A DNA stretch of 64,000 bases from contig NZ_BMUZ01000003.1 of NCBI RefSeq assembly GCF_014650455.1, positions 186,001 to 250,000 on the forward strand. Reading direction: 5' to 3'. Below the pieces are notes generated by a model. It was not told the origin of the DNA. It was given only the letters and a program-made list of their open reading frames with translations, and did no database searches. The position numbers and the translations under genes are program-made. The stretch comes from Streptomyces xanthochromogenes. Its GTDB lineage: Bacteria; Actinomycetota; Actinomycetes; Streptomycetales; Streptomycetaceae. The first letter of the stretch is position 1. Each line of letters begins with the position of its first letter. Below are positions 16,319-24,560 of this stretch, piece after piece.

Positions 16319-17620
16319 GTGAGCGAGCAGACACCGCCTCGGCGGACAGCGGCGCAACGCGCGGAGCAGGGCCGACGGGCACCACACGGCTGGACCCACG
16401 CCCTGGTGGCCGTGCTCGCCTCCTTGGCGGCCATGGCCGTCGTCGCCGGGCTCGGCCTGTGGGCCGCAGGCGCCGCCGATCTGCCCGGCGGGGCGTTCCC
16501 GAGTGTCGTGGCGGCCGTCGTCGTGATGGCGGTCGGCGGTTCCGTGGGGCTCACCGGTGATGCCGGAATGATCGCCGAGACGAATGCCGGGCTCTCCGTG
16601 CTGCCGCTTTCCGTCAGCCTCGCGGGGGCCCTGGCGATCGCCGCCGGATTCCTCCGGCCGCTGCGGCACCGGGCCGTCGCCGATACGAAGGAACTCGCCG
16701 GATGGTCCGCCCGGATCGCGGCGTTCTGGCTCCTGCTCCTCGTCGGCCTCGGCCTGCTGGCCCGGCACCGCTTCACGATCGCGGTCGGGGACGGCCCCGT
16801 CGGCGACATCACGAATTCCCTGGACTCCTCACCCAAGGTCGGGTTCGAAACCGATGTGCCGCTGACCCTGGTCTTCGGGCTGCTGTGGCTCGCGGGCGTC
16901 CTCGTCCTGGCCGTCCTCGCCTCGCGCCGGGCTCCGCTCCCCCCGCGACTGCTGCGCTTCCAGGAGTCCGTACGCCCGGCGGCCTTCGCCATGCTGGTCC
17001 TGCTGCTGTCGTACGTCGCCCTGGGGTTCGTCATCGGCCTCGTCGTGGCGGTGACGCGGGGACATGCCGCCGAGACGCTTGCCGTACTACTGCTCGGGCT
17101 CCCCAACCTCGTCTGGCTCGCCTTCACCCTCGGCCTCGGCGCGTCCTGGGAGGGCCGGGTGGACGGTCCGTTCGGGCTGCCCATGCCGCAGGTCCTCGAC
17201 GCCGTGCTGCGCACTCCGCACAACACCACCCTCAGCCTGAACACGCTCGCCGCCCACGATGGCCGGGTGTGGTGGCTCCTTGTCATCACGGCGGCCCTGG
17301 TGCTGGGCGCCGCGTTCCTGATGGCGGCCCGGTCCCCGGTGCGGATGCGGGCCTGGCAGCACGCCGTGCACATGGCGGTGGCGCTGACCCTCACGGTTCT
17401 CGCCGTCTGCCTCATCGCCGGTGTCTCCGCCCACTACGGCCTCTCGCTCCTCGGCATCGGGGATCTCGGCGGCGGCCTGTCCGGCCTCGTCGAGCTGCGG
17501 CCCCAGCTGTGGCGGGCTCTGGTCCTGGCCGTGACCTGGGGCCTGGTCTCGGGGTTCCTCGGCGGCCTGTTCGCACGGCGGGTGCACCGGCGGGGCGAGG
17601 TGGAGGCAAGCTCCGCCTGA
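16319..17620 (+). CDS. streptophobe family membrane protein
   Basis: 433 residues, about ten hydrophobic helices spread over the whole length, and no enzyme motif. Length and pattern match the streptophobe family, polytopic proteins found almost only in Streptomyces and relatives, with no assigned role. The start is GTG at 16319, followed by a short charged N-terminus M-S-E-Q-T-P-P-R-R. It is divergent from DUF6777 and converges on the Ser/Thr kinase gene with only 12 bp between stops. Confidence 0.8.
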   Translation: MSEQTPPRRTAAQRAEQGRRAPHGWTHALVAVLASLAAMAVVAGLGLWAAGAADLPGGAFPSVVAAVVVMAVGGSVGLTGDAGMIAETNAGLSVLPLSVSLAGALAIAAGFLRPLRHRAVADTKELAGWSARIAAFWLLLLVGLGLLARHRFTIAVGDGPVGDITNSLDSSPKVGFETDVPLTLVFGLLWLAGVLVLAVLASRRAPLPPRLLRFQESVRPAAFAMLVLLLSYVALGFVIGLVVAVTRGHAAETLAVLLLGLPNLVWLAFTLGLGASWEGRVDGPFGLPMPQVLDAVLRTPHNTTLSLNTLAAHDGRVWWLLVITAALVLGAAFLMAARSPVRMRAWQHAVHMAVALTLTVLAVCLIAGVSAHYGLSLLGIGDLGGGLSGLVELRPQLWRALVLAVTWGLVSGFLGGLFARRVHRRGEVEASSA

Positions 17621-17632
17621 GCCGAACGCGGG

Positions 17633-18646
17633 TCAGCCGGCCAGGCCCCGGAACACCGGCCGGGCCCAGCGGGGCGGCCCGGGAGGCGCGCCGGGAGCAA
17701 CCGGCGCTCCCACGACATGGCGGTCCACCCGCGTCGGAGCGTGGCCCGGCGCGGCGCTCCCCGTGGCCGCGGCCCGCAGCGCGGCGGTGAATTGGAGGCA
17801 GGAGCCGTACCGGTCGTCGGGGCTCTTGGCCAGCGCCTGCGCGAGAACCCCGTCGAGTGCGGCGACACCGGGCCGCTTCTCCGTCAGGCGGGGCGGCTCG
17901 TCGTACTGATGGGCCCAGAGGAGGGCGATGTCGTCGTCGCGCTGGAACGGCGGGCCGCCCGCCAGGGTCTCGTACACGACACAGGCGAGGCTGTACACAT
18001 CGCATCGGCCGTCCACCGGGCGGCCCGATATCTGCTCCGGGGCCACGTAGTCGAGGGTCCCGACGAACTGGCCCACGGTCGTGAATCCGGTCAGCGAGAG
18101 CGACTTCTTCGTGAGGCCGAAGTCCGTGAGGTAGGCGTGCTCCGGGTGGTCGCTGTCCGTACCCTTGGCCACGAGGATGTTGCCGGGCTTGACGTCGCGA
18201 TGGACGAGACCATGGTCGTGTGCCGCGTCGAGCGCGGACGCGACCTGCGTGGCGATGCGGAGGGCGGCTCCGACGGAGAGCGGGCCCGCGTGGTCGAGCA
18301 GGTGGCGCAGATCGCGCCCGGGGACGTACCGCATGGCGATGTAGAGCACCCCGTCCGTCTCCCCCGCCTCGAAGACCGGCACGATGTGCGGGTGCTCGAT
18401 CGCTGCGGCCACGCGTGACTCGTGCGTGAAGCGCTGCCGGAAGGTGTCGTTGCGTGCCAGCTCGGGGGCGAGCAGCTTGAGGGCGACAGTCCGGTCGAGG
18501 CGCAGATCCTTGGCGCGGTAGACGACGGCCATGCCTCCCCTGCCGATCTCGTCCTCGATCCGGTATCCCGCGATCTGCTGCCCGATCAGCTCGGAGGGCC
18601 GCCCGGAGTGCGGGCTCGGGCCCGGCTCCCCCGGTGCGGGTGCCAT
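17633..18646 (-). CDS. serine/threonine protein kinase
   Basis: 337 residues. A full Hanks-type kinase domain fills residues 28-290: glycine loop G-R-G-G-M-A at 35-40, Lys57, Glu76, H-R-D at 149-151, D-F-G at 175-177, A-P-E at 202-204. There is no membrane segment and no PASTA domain, so it is soluble or held by partners. Its ATG overlaps the stop of the upstream gene by one base (TGATG), which implies coupled translation. The operon also encodes a double-FHA ABC transporter, whose FHA domains are expected to bind phosphothreonine made by this kinase, as in mycobacterial PknF and Rv1747 (known) and here by inference. Confidence 0.93.
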   Translation of the reverse strand: MAPAPGEPGPSPHSGRPSELIGQQIAGYRIEDEIGRGGMAVVYRAKDLRLDRTVALKLLAPELARNDTFRQRFTHESRVAAAIEHPHIVPVFEAGETDGVLYIAMRYVPGRDLRHLLDHAGPLSVGAALRIATQVASALDAAHDHGLVHRDVKPGNILVAKGTDSDHPEHAYLTDFGLTKKSLSLTGFTTVGQFVGTLDYVAPEQISGRPVDGRCDVYSLACVVYETLAGGPPFQRDDDIALLWAHQYDEPPRLTEKRPGVAALDGVLAQALAKSPDDRYGSCLQFTAALRAAATGSAAPGHAPTRVDRHVVGAPVAPGAPPGPPRWARPVFRGLAG

Positions 18647-19593
18647 CAGTCCTCACCGGGCCCGCGAGGTGGATCGGGGTCGGCCGCCTCGGGTGGGAGG
18701 AGCGTGGTGGGCCGTCGTCCGTGGGGGGCGGGAGCCACCCCCCGGTCGGCCACGGCCGCGACCACCTGCGTCGGCTCGGGCTCCGGCGCCGTACCGGCAC
18801 CGGGCACATGCCGATCCGGTGCATCCCCGACCGGAGGACGCCCCGTCCCCGACCCGGCCGCCTCCACCACTCGCGTCTCCCCCGGCCCCGTCCCACCCTC
18901 GGCACCGTCGGGACCGCTCGGCACGGCCGGGACAACCGCGGTGGGTTCGTCGTCGGGCGAGGGCGCGCCCGACTGGACCGCCTGCGTCGCTTGCGGCTCT
19001 GCCCCACCACCTACGCCCTCGCCTGCCCCTGGCCGAGCCCCGGCCCCAGCGACAGCGCCATCCGCCACAACCGGCGCCGTCCCGTTCCCGCCACCATGCC
19101 CGTCGACGCTCGGCCTCTCCCCTGCCGCATAGGTACTGAGCCGCGTCCCGTCGCAGTACACCCACCGCTCGTGTTCGGCGTCGTACAGCCACACCGATTC
19201 GCCGTCCACGACCACCCCCACCCGCAGTCCGCGCGTCCGGCGCCGGAAGGACTCCCCGTCGGCGCCACCGCCCGCCAGCTCCTCCGCCGCGCGCCGGTAG
19301 CCGGCGAGCGCCTCCTCGGTCCTGGCCAGGAGAGGGCGCGGGTCGGCCGTCCGGGTCAGCGGGCCGCTCGCGCCCGGCGGATCCTGCGGCACCGCGACCA
19401 GGAGCCGTCCGTCGACCCACGCCGACCAGCCGTTGGCGCAGACGATCCGGCCCCAGTCGCCGAGCCGGTCGACCAGTTGCACGGGCAGCAGCGCGTCCAG
19501 CGGCGTCGTCGGACGGTTCACGTCCGGTGCCTCCCAGGCGGGCAGTCCGTCCTGGGGGACGACATGTGTGGGGCGGAAGTCCGCAGTGGTCAT
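18646..19593 (-). CDS. hypothetical protein between FHA-ABC transporter and kinase
   Basis: 315 residues. Residues 35-70 (V-D-R-L-G-D-W-G-R-I-V-C-A-N-G-W-S-A-W-V-D) look like an SH3-type fold found in some envelope proteins. A helix follows (L-L-A-R-T-E-E-A-L-A-G-Y-R-R), then a second W-rich part near V-W-L-Y-D-A-E-H-E-R-W, and the last half is a disordered Gly/Pro/Thr-rich tail. The tail holds several T-Q or T-V-V sites that could be kinase targets. There is no signal peptide. It lies 11 bp after the transporter and overlaps the kinase start, so it is surely part of this operon, perhaps as an adaptor (inference). Confidence 0.7.
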   Translation of the reverse strand: MTTADFRPTHVVPQDGLPAWEAPDVNRPTTPLDALLPVQLVDRLGDWGRIVCANGWSAWVDGRLLVAVPQDPPGASGPLTRTADPRPLLARTEEALAGYRRAAEELAGGGADGESFRRRTRGLRVGVVVDGESVWLYDAEHERWVYCDGTRLSTYAAGERPSVDGHGGGNGTAPVVADGAVAGAGARPGAGEGVGGGAEPQATQAVQSGAPSPDDEPTAVVPAVPSGPDGAEGGTGPGETRVVEAAGSGTGRPPVGDAPDRHVPGAGTAPEPEPTQVVAAVADRGVAPAPHGRRPTTLLPPEAADPDPPRGPGED

Positions 19594-19604
19594 CGCCGGC
19601 GCTC

Positions 19605-21974
19605 CTACTTCCGCATGACGGCGGGTTCGTGGCGGCGCAGCAGCCTCGCGACCGCGTAGCCGAAGACGACCGAGAGGGCTACGAGCATGCCCATGTTCAG
19701 CAGCCAGACACCCGCGGAGTGCCCGAACAGCGGGTCGGTGGTCAGGTCTCCCGGGACGATCCTGCCGAGGCCGATGGTCCCCGCCATGGCGCCCAGCGCC
19801 CAGCGCGACGGCACCAGCCACGCGAGCTGCTCGACGCCGGGCACCCCGTTCAGCTTGAGGAGTGCGCCGCAGAACACCACTTGGACGATGGCGAGGAGCA
19901 CGAGCAGCGGCATCGTCACCTCCTCCTTGCGCACCAGCGCCGATACGAGGAGCCCGAGCATCATCGCGGTGAAGGCCAGCAGGGCCACCGCCAAGGTGAC
20001 TTCGACCAGTGGTGGCAGGAGCACGCCTTTGCCGCCGGGTGCGTTGAGGTCGACACCGAGCAGGGCGACCAGGGTCAGGACGACGGCCTGCAGCACGGTG
20101 ATCACTCCCAGAACGACGACCTTCGACATCAGGTACGCCGATCTGGAGAGTCCCACCGCCCGTTCCCGCCGGTAGATGACGCGCTCCTTGACCAGTTCAC
20201 GGACGGCATTGGCGGCACCGGTCAGGACTCCGCCCACGCAGAGGATGAGCAGCGCGTTCATCGCCGTCTCCTGCGTCAGCCTGCTCCCTGCGAGGGCACG
20301 CGCCATGGCGCCCATCACGAACGGCAGCGCGATCATGATCGCGAGGAACGTCCGGTCCGCGCCGAGCGCGGCCGCGTATCGCCGTACCAGTGTGCGGAGT
20401 TGGGACCCCCAGCTCTGCGGCTTCGGCGGCGGCGCGAAGGATGCTGGCGCGCCCGCGCCGGTCCGTGCGAGGGGTCCGGGGAACGGCTGCACGGAGGAGT
20501 TGGCGATGTACTGCTGATGGAACGGCGATTCCCGGTAGTCCCGGGCCCAGTCCCGGTCGCGGTCCCCCTCGAAGGCTTCGAACGCCTCCGGCCACTGCGT
20601 GAAGCCGAAGAACGGAAGGGCGTCCCGTGGCGGGCCGTAGTAGGCGATCCTGCCGCCCGCGGCGAGTACCAGGAGCCGGTCGCAGACGTCGAGACTGAGC
20701 ACGCTGTGCGTGACGACGATGACCGTGCGGCCGTCGTCGGCGAGGCCGCGCAGCATGTGCATCACCGAGCGGTCCATGCCGGGATCGAGCCCGGACGTGG
20801 GCTCGTCGAGGAAGAGCAACGATGGTTTGGTCAGCAGTTCAAGCGCGACGCTGACGCGCTTGCGCTGGCCGCCGGAGAGGCTGTGGATGGGCTGGTCGAC
20901 GCGTTGTTCCAGGCCTAGTTCGCGGATGACCTCGTCGACCCTGGCCCGGCGTTCCGTCTTCTCGGTGTCCTGGGGGAAGCGGAGTTCGGCGGCGTACCCG
21001 AGTGCGCGGCGGACGGTCAGCTGGGCATGCAGGATGTCGTCCTGCGGTACGAGCCCGATGCGCTGGCGGAGTTCCGCGTAGTCGCGGTAGAGGTCGCGGC
21101 CGTCGTAGAGGACCGTGCCGCCGTCCGCGGGGCGCAGCCCGGTGAGGGCGTTGAGCAGGGTGGACTTCCCGGCGCCACTGGGCCCGACGACGGCCAGCAG
21201 GCACTTCTCTCCCACGGGGAAGGAGATTTGGTCGAGCAGTGTCTTACGGCCCTGGTCGACGGTGACCGTCAGGCCCTGTACGTCGAGCGACACCTCGCCC
21301 GTGTCGACGTACTCCTGCAGTTCGTCACCGACGAGGCAGTAGGCGCGGTGGCCGACGCCGACGATGTCGCCCGGCGCCACCGGGGCGCGGGCCACCGGCT
21401 GACCGTTGAGGTAGGTGCCGTTGTGGCTGCCGAGGTCGACGATTTCGTACGTGCCGTCCGCAAGGACCCTCAGCTCGGCGTGCCGACGGGAGACGACCAG
21501 GTCGTCGATGACCACGTCGTTGTCGTCGGCGCGGCCGATACGGACCGTGCGGGCGGGCAACGGGCGTACGGTCGTCGGCTGCCGGAACGTGCCCGTGGCC
21601 GAGGGCATGCTGACGGAGGATGGGCGCTCGGCCGCGACCGGTTCGGGATGAGCGCGGCCGACGAGCACGGCACAGGGGCCGTCGGTGACGTTGCCGAAGC
21701 GGATGACGCTGCCCGGCCCGATGTCCCACTCCTGGATGCGCCGTCCGTCGGCGTACGTGCCGTTGGTGCTGTGCTCGTCCTCGATCGTCCAGTGATCGAG
21801 TTCGGTGTGCAGGACGGCGTGATGCCAGGAGACGCGGGCGTCGTCGAAGACGATGTCGCTCAGGGGGTCGCGCCCCACGTGGTACTCCCGGCTCGGACTC
21901 ATCACCGTGGAGCCGCTGTCCGTCTCCAGTACGAGTTCGGGCGCAGTCGCCGCACGAGGCCGCCGCTCTCCCAT
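19605..21974 (-). CDS. double-FHA ABC transporter (Rv1747-like)
   Basis: 789 residues. FHA domain 1 spans about 15-105 (G-R-D at 34-36, S-x-x-H at 49-52, N-G-T at 71-73); FHA domain 2 spans 140-215 (G-R at 147-148, S-R-R-H at 162-165, N-G-T at 185-187). The ATP-binding domain has Walker A G-P-S-G-A-G-K at 264-270, signature L-S-G-G-Q at 366-370, Walker B L-F-L-D-E at 387-391 and His423. Six membrane helices follow in the ABC-2/ABCG style (about 540-780). Mycobacterial Rv1747 has this exact architecture and exports envelope glycolipid components under control of kinase PknF. The same pairing here argues for phospho-regulated export. Confidence 0.93.
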   Translation of the reverse strand: MGERRPRAATAPELVLETDSGSTVMSPSREYHVGRDPLSDIVFDDARVSWHHAVLHTELDHWTIEDEHSTNGTYADGRRIQEWDIGPGSVIRFGNVTDGPCAVLVGRAHPEPVAAERPSSVSMPSATGTFRQPTTVRPLPARTVRIGRADDNDVVIDDLVVSRRHAELRVLADGTYEIVDLGSHNGTYLNGQPVARAPVAPGDIVGVGHRAYCLVGDELQEYVDTGEVSLDVQGLTVTVDQGRKTLLDQISFPVGEKCLLAVVGPSGAGKSTLLNALTGLRPADGGTVLYDGRDLYRDYAELRQRIGLVPQDDILHAQLTVRRALGYAAELRFPQDTEKTERRARVDEVIRELGLEQRVDQPIHSLSGGQRKRVSVALELLTKPSLLFLDEPTSGLDPGMDRSVMHMLRGLADDGRTVIVVTHSVLSLDVCDRLLVLAAGGRIAYYGPPRDALPFFGFTQWPEAFEAFEGDRDRDWARDYRESPFHQQYIANSSVQPFPGPLARTGAGAPASFAPPPKPQSWGSQLRTLVRRYAAALGADRTFLAIMIALPFVMGAMARALAGSRLTQETAMNALLILCVGGVLTGAANAVRELVKERVIYRRERAVGLSRSAYLMSKVVVLGVITVLQAVVLTLVALLGVDLNAPGGKGVLLPPLVEVTLAVALLAFTAMMLGLLVSALVRKEEVTMPLLVLLAIVQVVFCGALLKLNGVPGVEQLAWLVPSRWALGAMAGTIGLGRIVPGDLTTDPLFGHSAGVWLLNMGMLVALSVVFGYAVARLLRRHEPAVMRK

Positions 21975-22266
21975 GCCCCGAATTCTACCTATTAGCCCAG
22001 TTTCCCGCCTGGGCCGGAAGCGGCCGCGGGCTCGCCCACCCGGCAGGCGGGGACGGCATCCGCGTCCACGTACGGGGTGTGCCACCGCGTGGCGATCCGC
22101 GTCGTCGAGGTCGCCGTAGCCCTGGACGAGGGGGTGCTCGTCCCGGTGGAGGCAGTGCGGCCTGGGCCGTGGGACGGTGGATCGCAAGGTGAAGGTAGTC
22201 TCAAATTCACAGCCCCTACGCGCCCAGAGCACGAGGGATTCGTCAAGTCAGGGAGAGGTGAGAACG

Positions 22267-22863
22267 GTGCCCGAGGCACCCCAGCAGCCGGCGCTGCGCG
22301 CCGATGCCCGCCGCAATGTCGAGAAGCTGCGCAAGGCCGCGGCGGACGCCTTCTCCGAGCACGGGCTCGACACGCCGCTGGAGACGATCGCGAAGTTGGC
22401 AGGGGTGAGCGTCGGCACGATCTACAACCGCTTCGGCAACCGCGACGCGCTGATGGACCAGGTCGTCAACGAACTCGCCGACCGGCAGGTGCGCGCGGCG
22501 ATGGCCGTCGCGGACGGCACTACGGGTAGCGCGTGGGACAGGTTGCTGGCCTACATCGAGGCCATCTGTCAGTCGCAGGCCGACGACCCGGCGTTCAACG
22601 ACGCGTTCTCCCGCCGCCACCCCAATGCGCCGGCCCTCAAGGCGGTCTGCGACCGGTCCCTCGTCTTCGCCACCGAGCTGGCCGCCGGCGCCCGCGCCGA
22701 GGGGGCACTGCGCGAGGATGCCCAGATGGACGACATCGCCCGCTTCTTCCAGGTCAACGGTGACCTCGTGCGGGCCGGCGACGACGCGGGGCGCCGCCGT
22801 GTCCTCGCCCTGCTCTTCGAGGGCCTGCGCGCCCGTACCGGCAGTCGCCCCCTGCCCGACTGA
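22267..22863 (+). CDS. TetR/AcrR family regulator
   Basis: 198 residues from GTG 22267, which has a GGGAGAGG site; a start 90 bp earlier is possible but poorer. The helix-turn-helix has L-E-T-I-A-K-L-A-G-V-S-V-G-T-I-Y-N-R-F, typical TetR, and the C-terminal domain matches the type often called SCO1712-like or HTH_SBP-like TetR_C. It converges on an azoreductase gene with a shared terminator and is not divergent with any oxidoreductase, so its target is uncertain. Confidence 0.88.
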   Translation: MPEAPQQPALRADARRNVEKLRKAAADAFSEHGLDTPLETIAKLAGVSVGTIYNRFGNRDALMDQVVNELADRQVRAAMAVADGTTGSAWDRLLAYIEAICQSQADDPAFNDAFSRRHPNAPALKAVCDRSLVFATELAAGARAEGALREDAQMDDIARFFQVNGDLVRAGDDAGRRRVLALLFEGLRARTGSRPLPD

Positions 22864-22904
22864 GCCCGGCCGGGAACGAGGACCTGGGCACGCGCGGCCG
22901 GGAA

Positions 22905-22950
22905 CGACGACGGTGTCGGTCCTGCCGAGGCGGGGCCGACACCGTCGTCG
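22905..22950. terminator. bidirectional 15-bp hairpin terminator
   Basis: CGACGACGGTGTCGG (22905-22919) pairs perfectly with 22936-22950, loop of 16 nt. It lies between the converging TetR and azoreductase genes. Confidence 0.8.
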
Positions 22951-22954
22951 CGCA

Positions 22955-23590
22955 CTACGCGGCGCGAGCCGCCTTCTCGGCTGCCTCGAACGCGTCGGCC
23001 CGCGACTGCTCGCCGAGCGGGGCAAGGTGCTGCAGGGCCGGGATCTGAGCGGCCAGTGTCAGGTCCGCGACGATGAAGGTCGCCTCCATCTCGAAGATCA
23101 CCGACAGGACCGACTCCAGGTAGTTCAGCACGTGTTCGTGCGGCGCCCGGGGCGTGCCGGGGGCGTAGGAGCCGCCGCGGCTGGTCACCACCGTCACCGG
23201 CGTGCCCTTCACCCTCGACTCCGGCGAGCCGGCGGTGCGGCCCATCAGGATCACCTGGTCCAGCCACGCCTTGAGGGTGGAGGGAACCGTGAAGTTGTAC
23301 ATCGGCGCGCCGATCACCACCGCGTCGGCCGCCTCCAGTTCCGCTATCAGGACCAGGCGCTCGGCGAAGGCCCGAGCCTGCTCCTCGGTGTGCTCCGCCG
23401 GGTCGAGCAACCCGGCGCCATGGGCGTCCGCGGTGATGTGCGGGACCGGCTCGACGGCAAGGTCCCGGTAGATCACCTGGCCACCCGGGTGCTCCTCCAG
23501 CCACGCACGGCGGAAGGCCTCGGTGACGGCCCGGGATGTGGACGCCTCGCCCGGGAACGCGGACGAGTCGATGTGCAGCAGTGTCGCCAT
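22955..23590 (-). CDS. azoR: FMN-dependent NADH-azoreductase / quinone reductase
   Basis: 211 residues of flavodoxin-like fold. L-L-H-I-D-S-S at the N-terminus binds FMN phosphate, A-P-M-Y-N-F-T-V-P-S-T-L-K-A-W-L-D near 95-111 and S-R-G-G-S-Y near 140 are AzoR hallmarks. AzoR enzymes use NADH to reduce azo dyes and quinones by two electrons and protect from electrophile stress. The gene is preceded by a 51-bp near-perfect palindrome, so it is probably induced by quinones through a MarR/HxlR-type repressor that is not encoded next to it. Confidence 0.92.
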   Translation of the reverse strand: MATLLHIDSSAFPGEASTSRAVTEAFRRAWLEEHPGGQVIYRDLAVEPVPHITADAHGAGLLDPAEHTEEQARAFAERLVLIAELEAADAVVIGAPMYNFTVPSTLKAWLDQVILMGRTAGSPESRVKGTPVTVVTSRGGSYAPGTPRAPHEHVLNYLESVLSVIFEMEATFIVADLTLAAQIPALQHLAPLGEQSRADAFEAAEKAARAA

Positions 23591-23663
23591 GATGCAACTC
23601 CGAATGGGGTATGGGGGCGCGCGCGACCTCCCGCCGACGGACGGCGGGACGGGTTCGGCGGAC

Positions 23664-23714
23664 AACTTGAATCCACCCTCAACTTTAGTTACAAGTTGAG
23701 GGTAGATTCAAGTT
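23664..23714. promoter_or_regulatory. 51-bp near-perfect palindrome upstream of azoR
   Basis: Two 22-nt arms (23664-23685 and 23693-23714) are reverse complements except at one position and flank a 7-nt centre TAGTTAC. Each arm contains TTGA-N8-TCAA. The size suggests two adjacent dimer sites for a regulator such as MarR or HxlR. It starts 74 bp upstream of the azoR ATG. Confidence 0.8.
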
Positions 23715-23798
23715 CCGTCGACGCGCGCGCTTACGCACCCCAACACCCCAGGTGAGCGGCGCCAAGACGACAAAAGATCAGTCGGCCTCCTCCGACCG

Positions 23799-24560
23799 CT
23801 ACCGCCCCTCGGCGGCCAGGCTCGCCGCGTGGTTCAGGAGATCCGCGTAGATCTCCGGACCGTCCTTGTCGATGACGGGATAGCCCGTGCCGAAGCCGCC
23901 GTTCTCCCAGTGCGCCTCGATTCCGGGATTGGCACTGTTCGTGCCGTCGTGCAGGAACACGTGCGGGCTACAGGTGACTCGGCCCTCGCGGGCCGCCTCG
24001 TACTGCGCCATGATCGCCGCCCGCGCCGACCCGCTGTCCAGCGCACCGGCGAGCGCGTCGACGTCCACCGCGCCCGTTTCCTCGGCGATGTCGAGGATGA
24101 CGTGGCGCAGGGAGATGCAGCGGCCCTGCGCCCAGAAGGCGCGGCGCAGGGCCAGGTCGAGCTGTTCGCTGGCGTGCCAGCTCTGCGCCTTCGCCGCCTG
24201 TACGGCTTCGAGGGCGGCCAGGGTCGTGACCGGGTACGTCCAGTCGGGCCCCTGCCACAGCCGCCAGCCCGCAGCCGGCTCCACCGCACCGAGCACGGAG
24301 ATCTCCGAGTCGACGCCGGGGCGCGCGTTCACCTCTCGGTTGAACAACTCCAGCGGAAACGCCCGGAAGTCGAACCGGATGCGGTCCTCCAGGCCGAGCG
24401 CGCGCCGCGTCTGGTGCAGCCGGTACACGGCGACGTGCGCGAACGAGCAGTTCAGGTCGGTGAAAACGGCGATGGTGTCGGGGGTTTCGGGCAGTCTCGG
24501 GTCCGGGGGCGTGTGGGCGGAATCCTGGGTCACCGTGCCTCCTGTCGCGTCCTGCGTCAT
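23799..24560 (-). CDS. DsbA-fold thiol/isomerase-like protein
   Basis: 253 residues. F-T-D-L-N-C-S-F-A-H near residues 33-42 takes the place of the C-x-x-C active site in DsbA/FrnE or 2-hydroxychromene-2-carboxylate isomerase relatives, but only the first Cys is kept. The helical insert (R-A-F-W-A-Q-G-R-C-I) and C-terminal S-P-H-V-F-L-H-D-G-T (cis-Pro loop) agree with the family. A redox, glutathione-dependent or isomerase role is possible. Its ATG overlaps the multicopper oxidase stop by 4 nt, making it the last gene of the azomycin-like operon. It may mature the oxidase or act on a pathway intermediate (inference). Confidence 0.8.
   Translation of the reverse strand: MTQDATGGTVTQDSAHTPPDPRLPETPDTIAVFTDLNCSFAHVAVYRLHQTRRALGLEDRIRFDFRAFPLELFNREVNARPGVDSEISVLGAVEPAAGWRLWQGPDWTYPVTTLAALEAVQAAKAQSWHASEQLDLALRRAFWAQGRCISLRHVILDIAEETGAVDVDALAGALDSGSARAAIMAQYEAAREGRVTCSPHVFLHDGTNSANPGIEAHWENGGFGTGYPVIDKDGPEIYADLLNHAASLAAEGR

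Noticed and set aside
19527..20918. Plus-strand open frame of about 460 codons
   Set aside because: Antisense to the membrane part of the FHA-ABC transporter.
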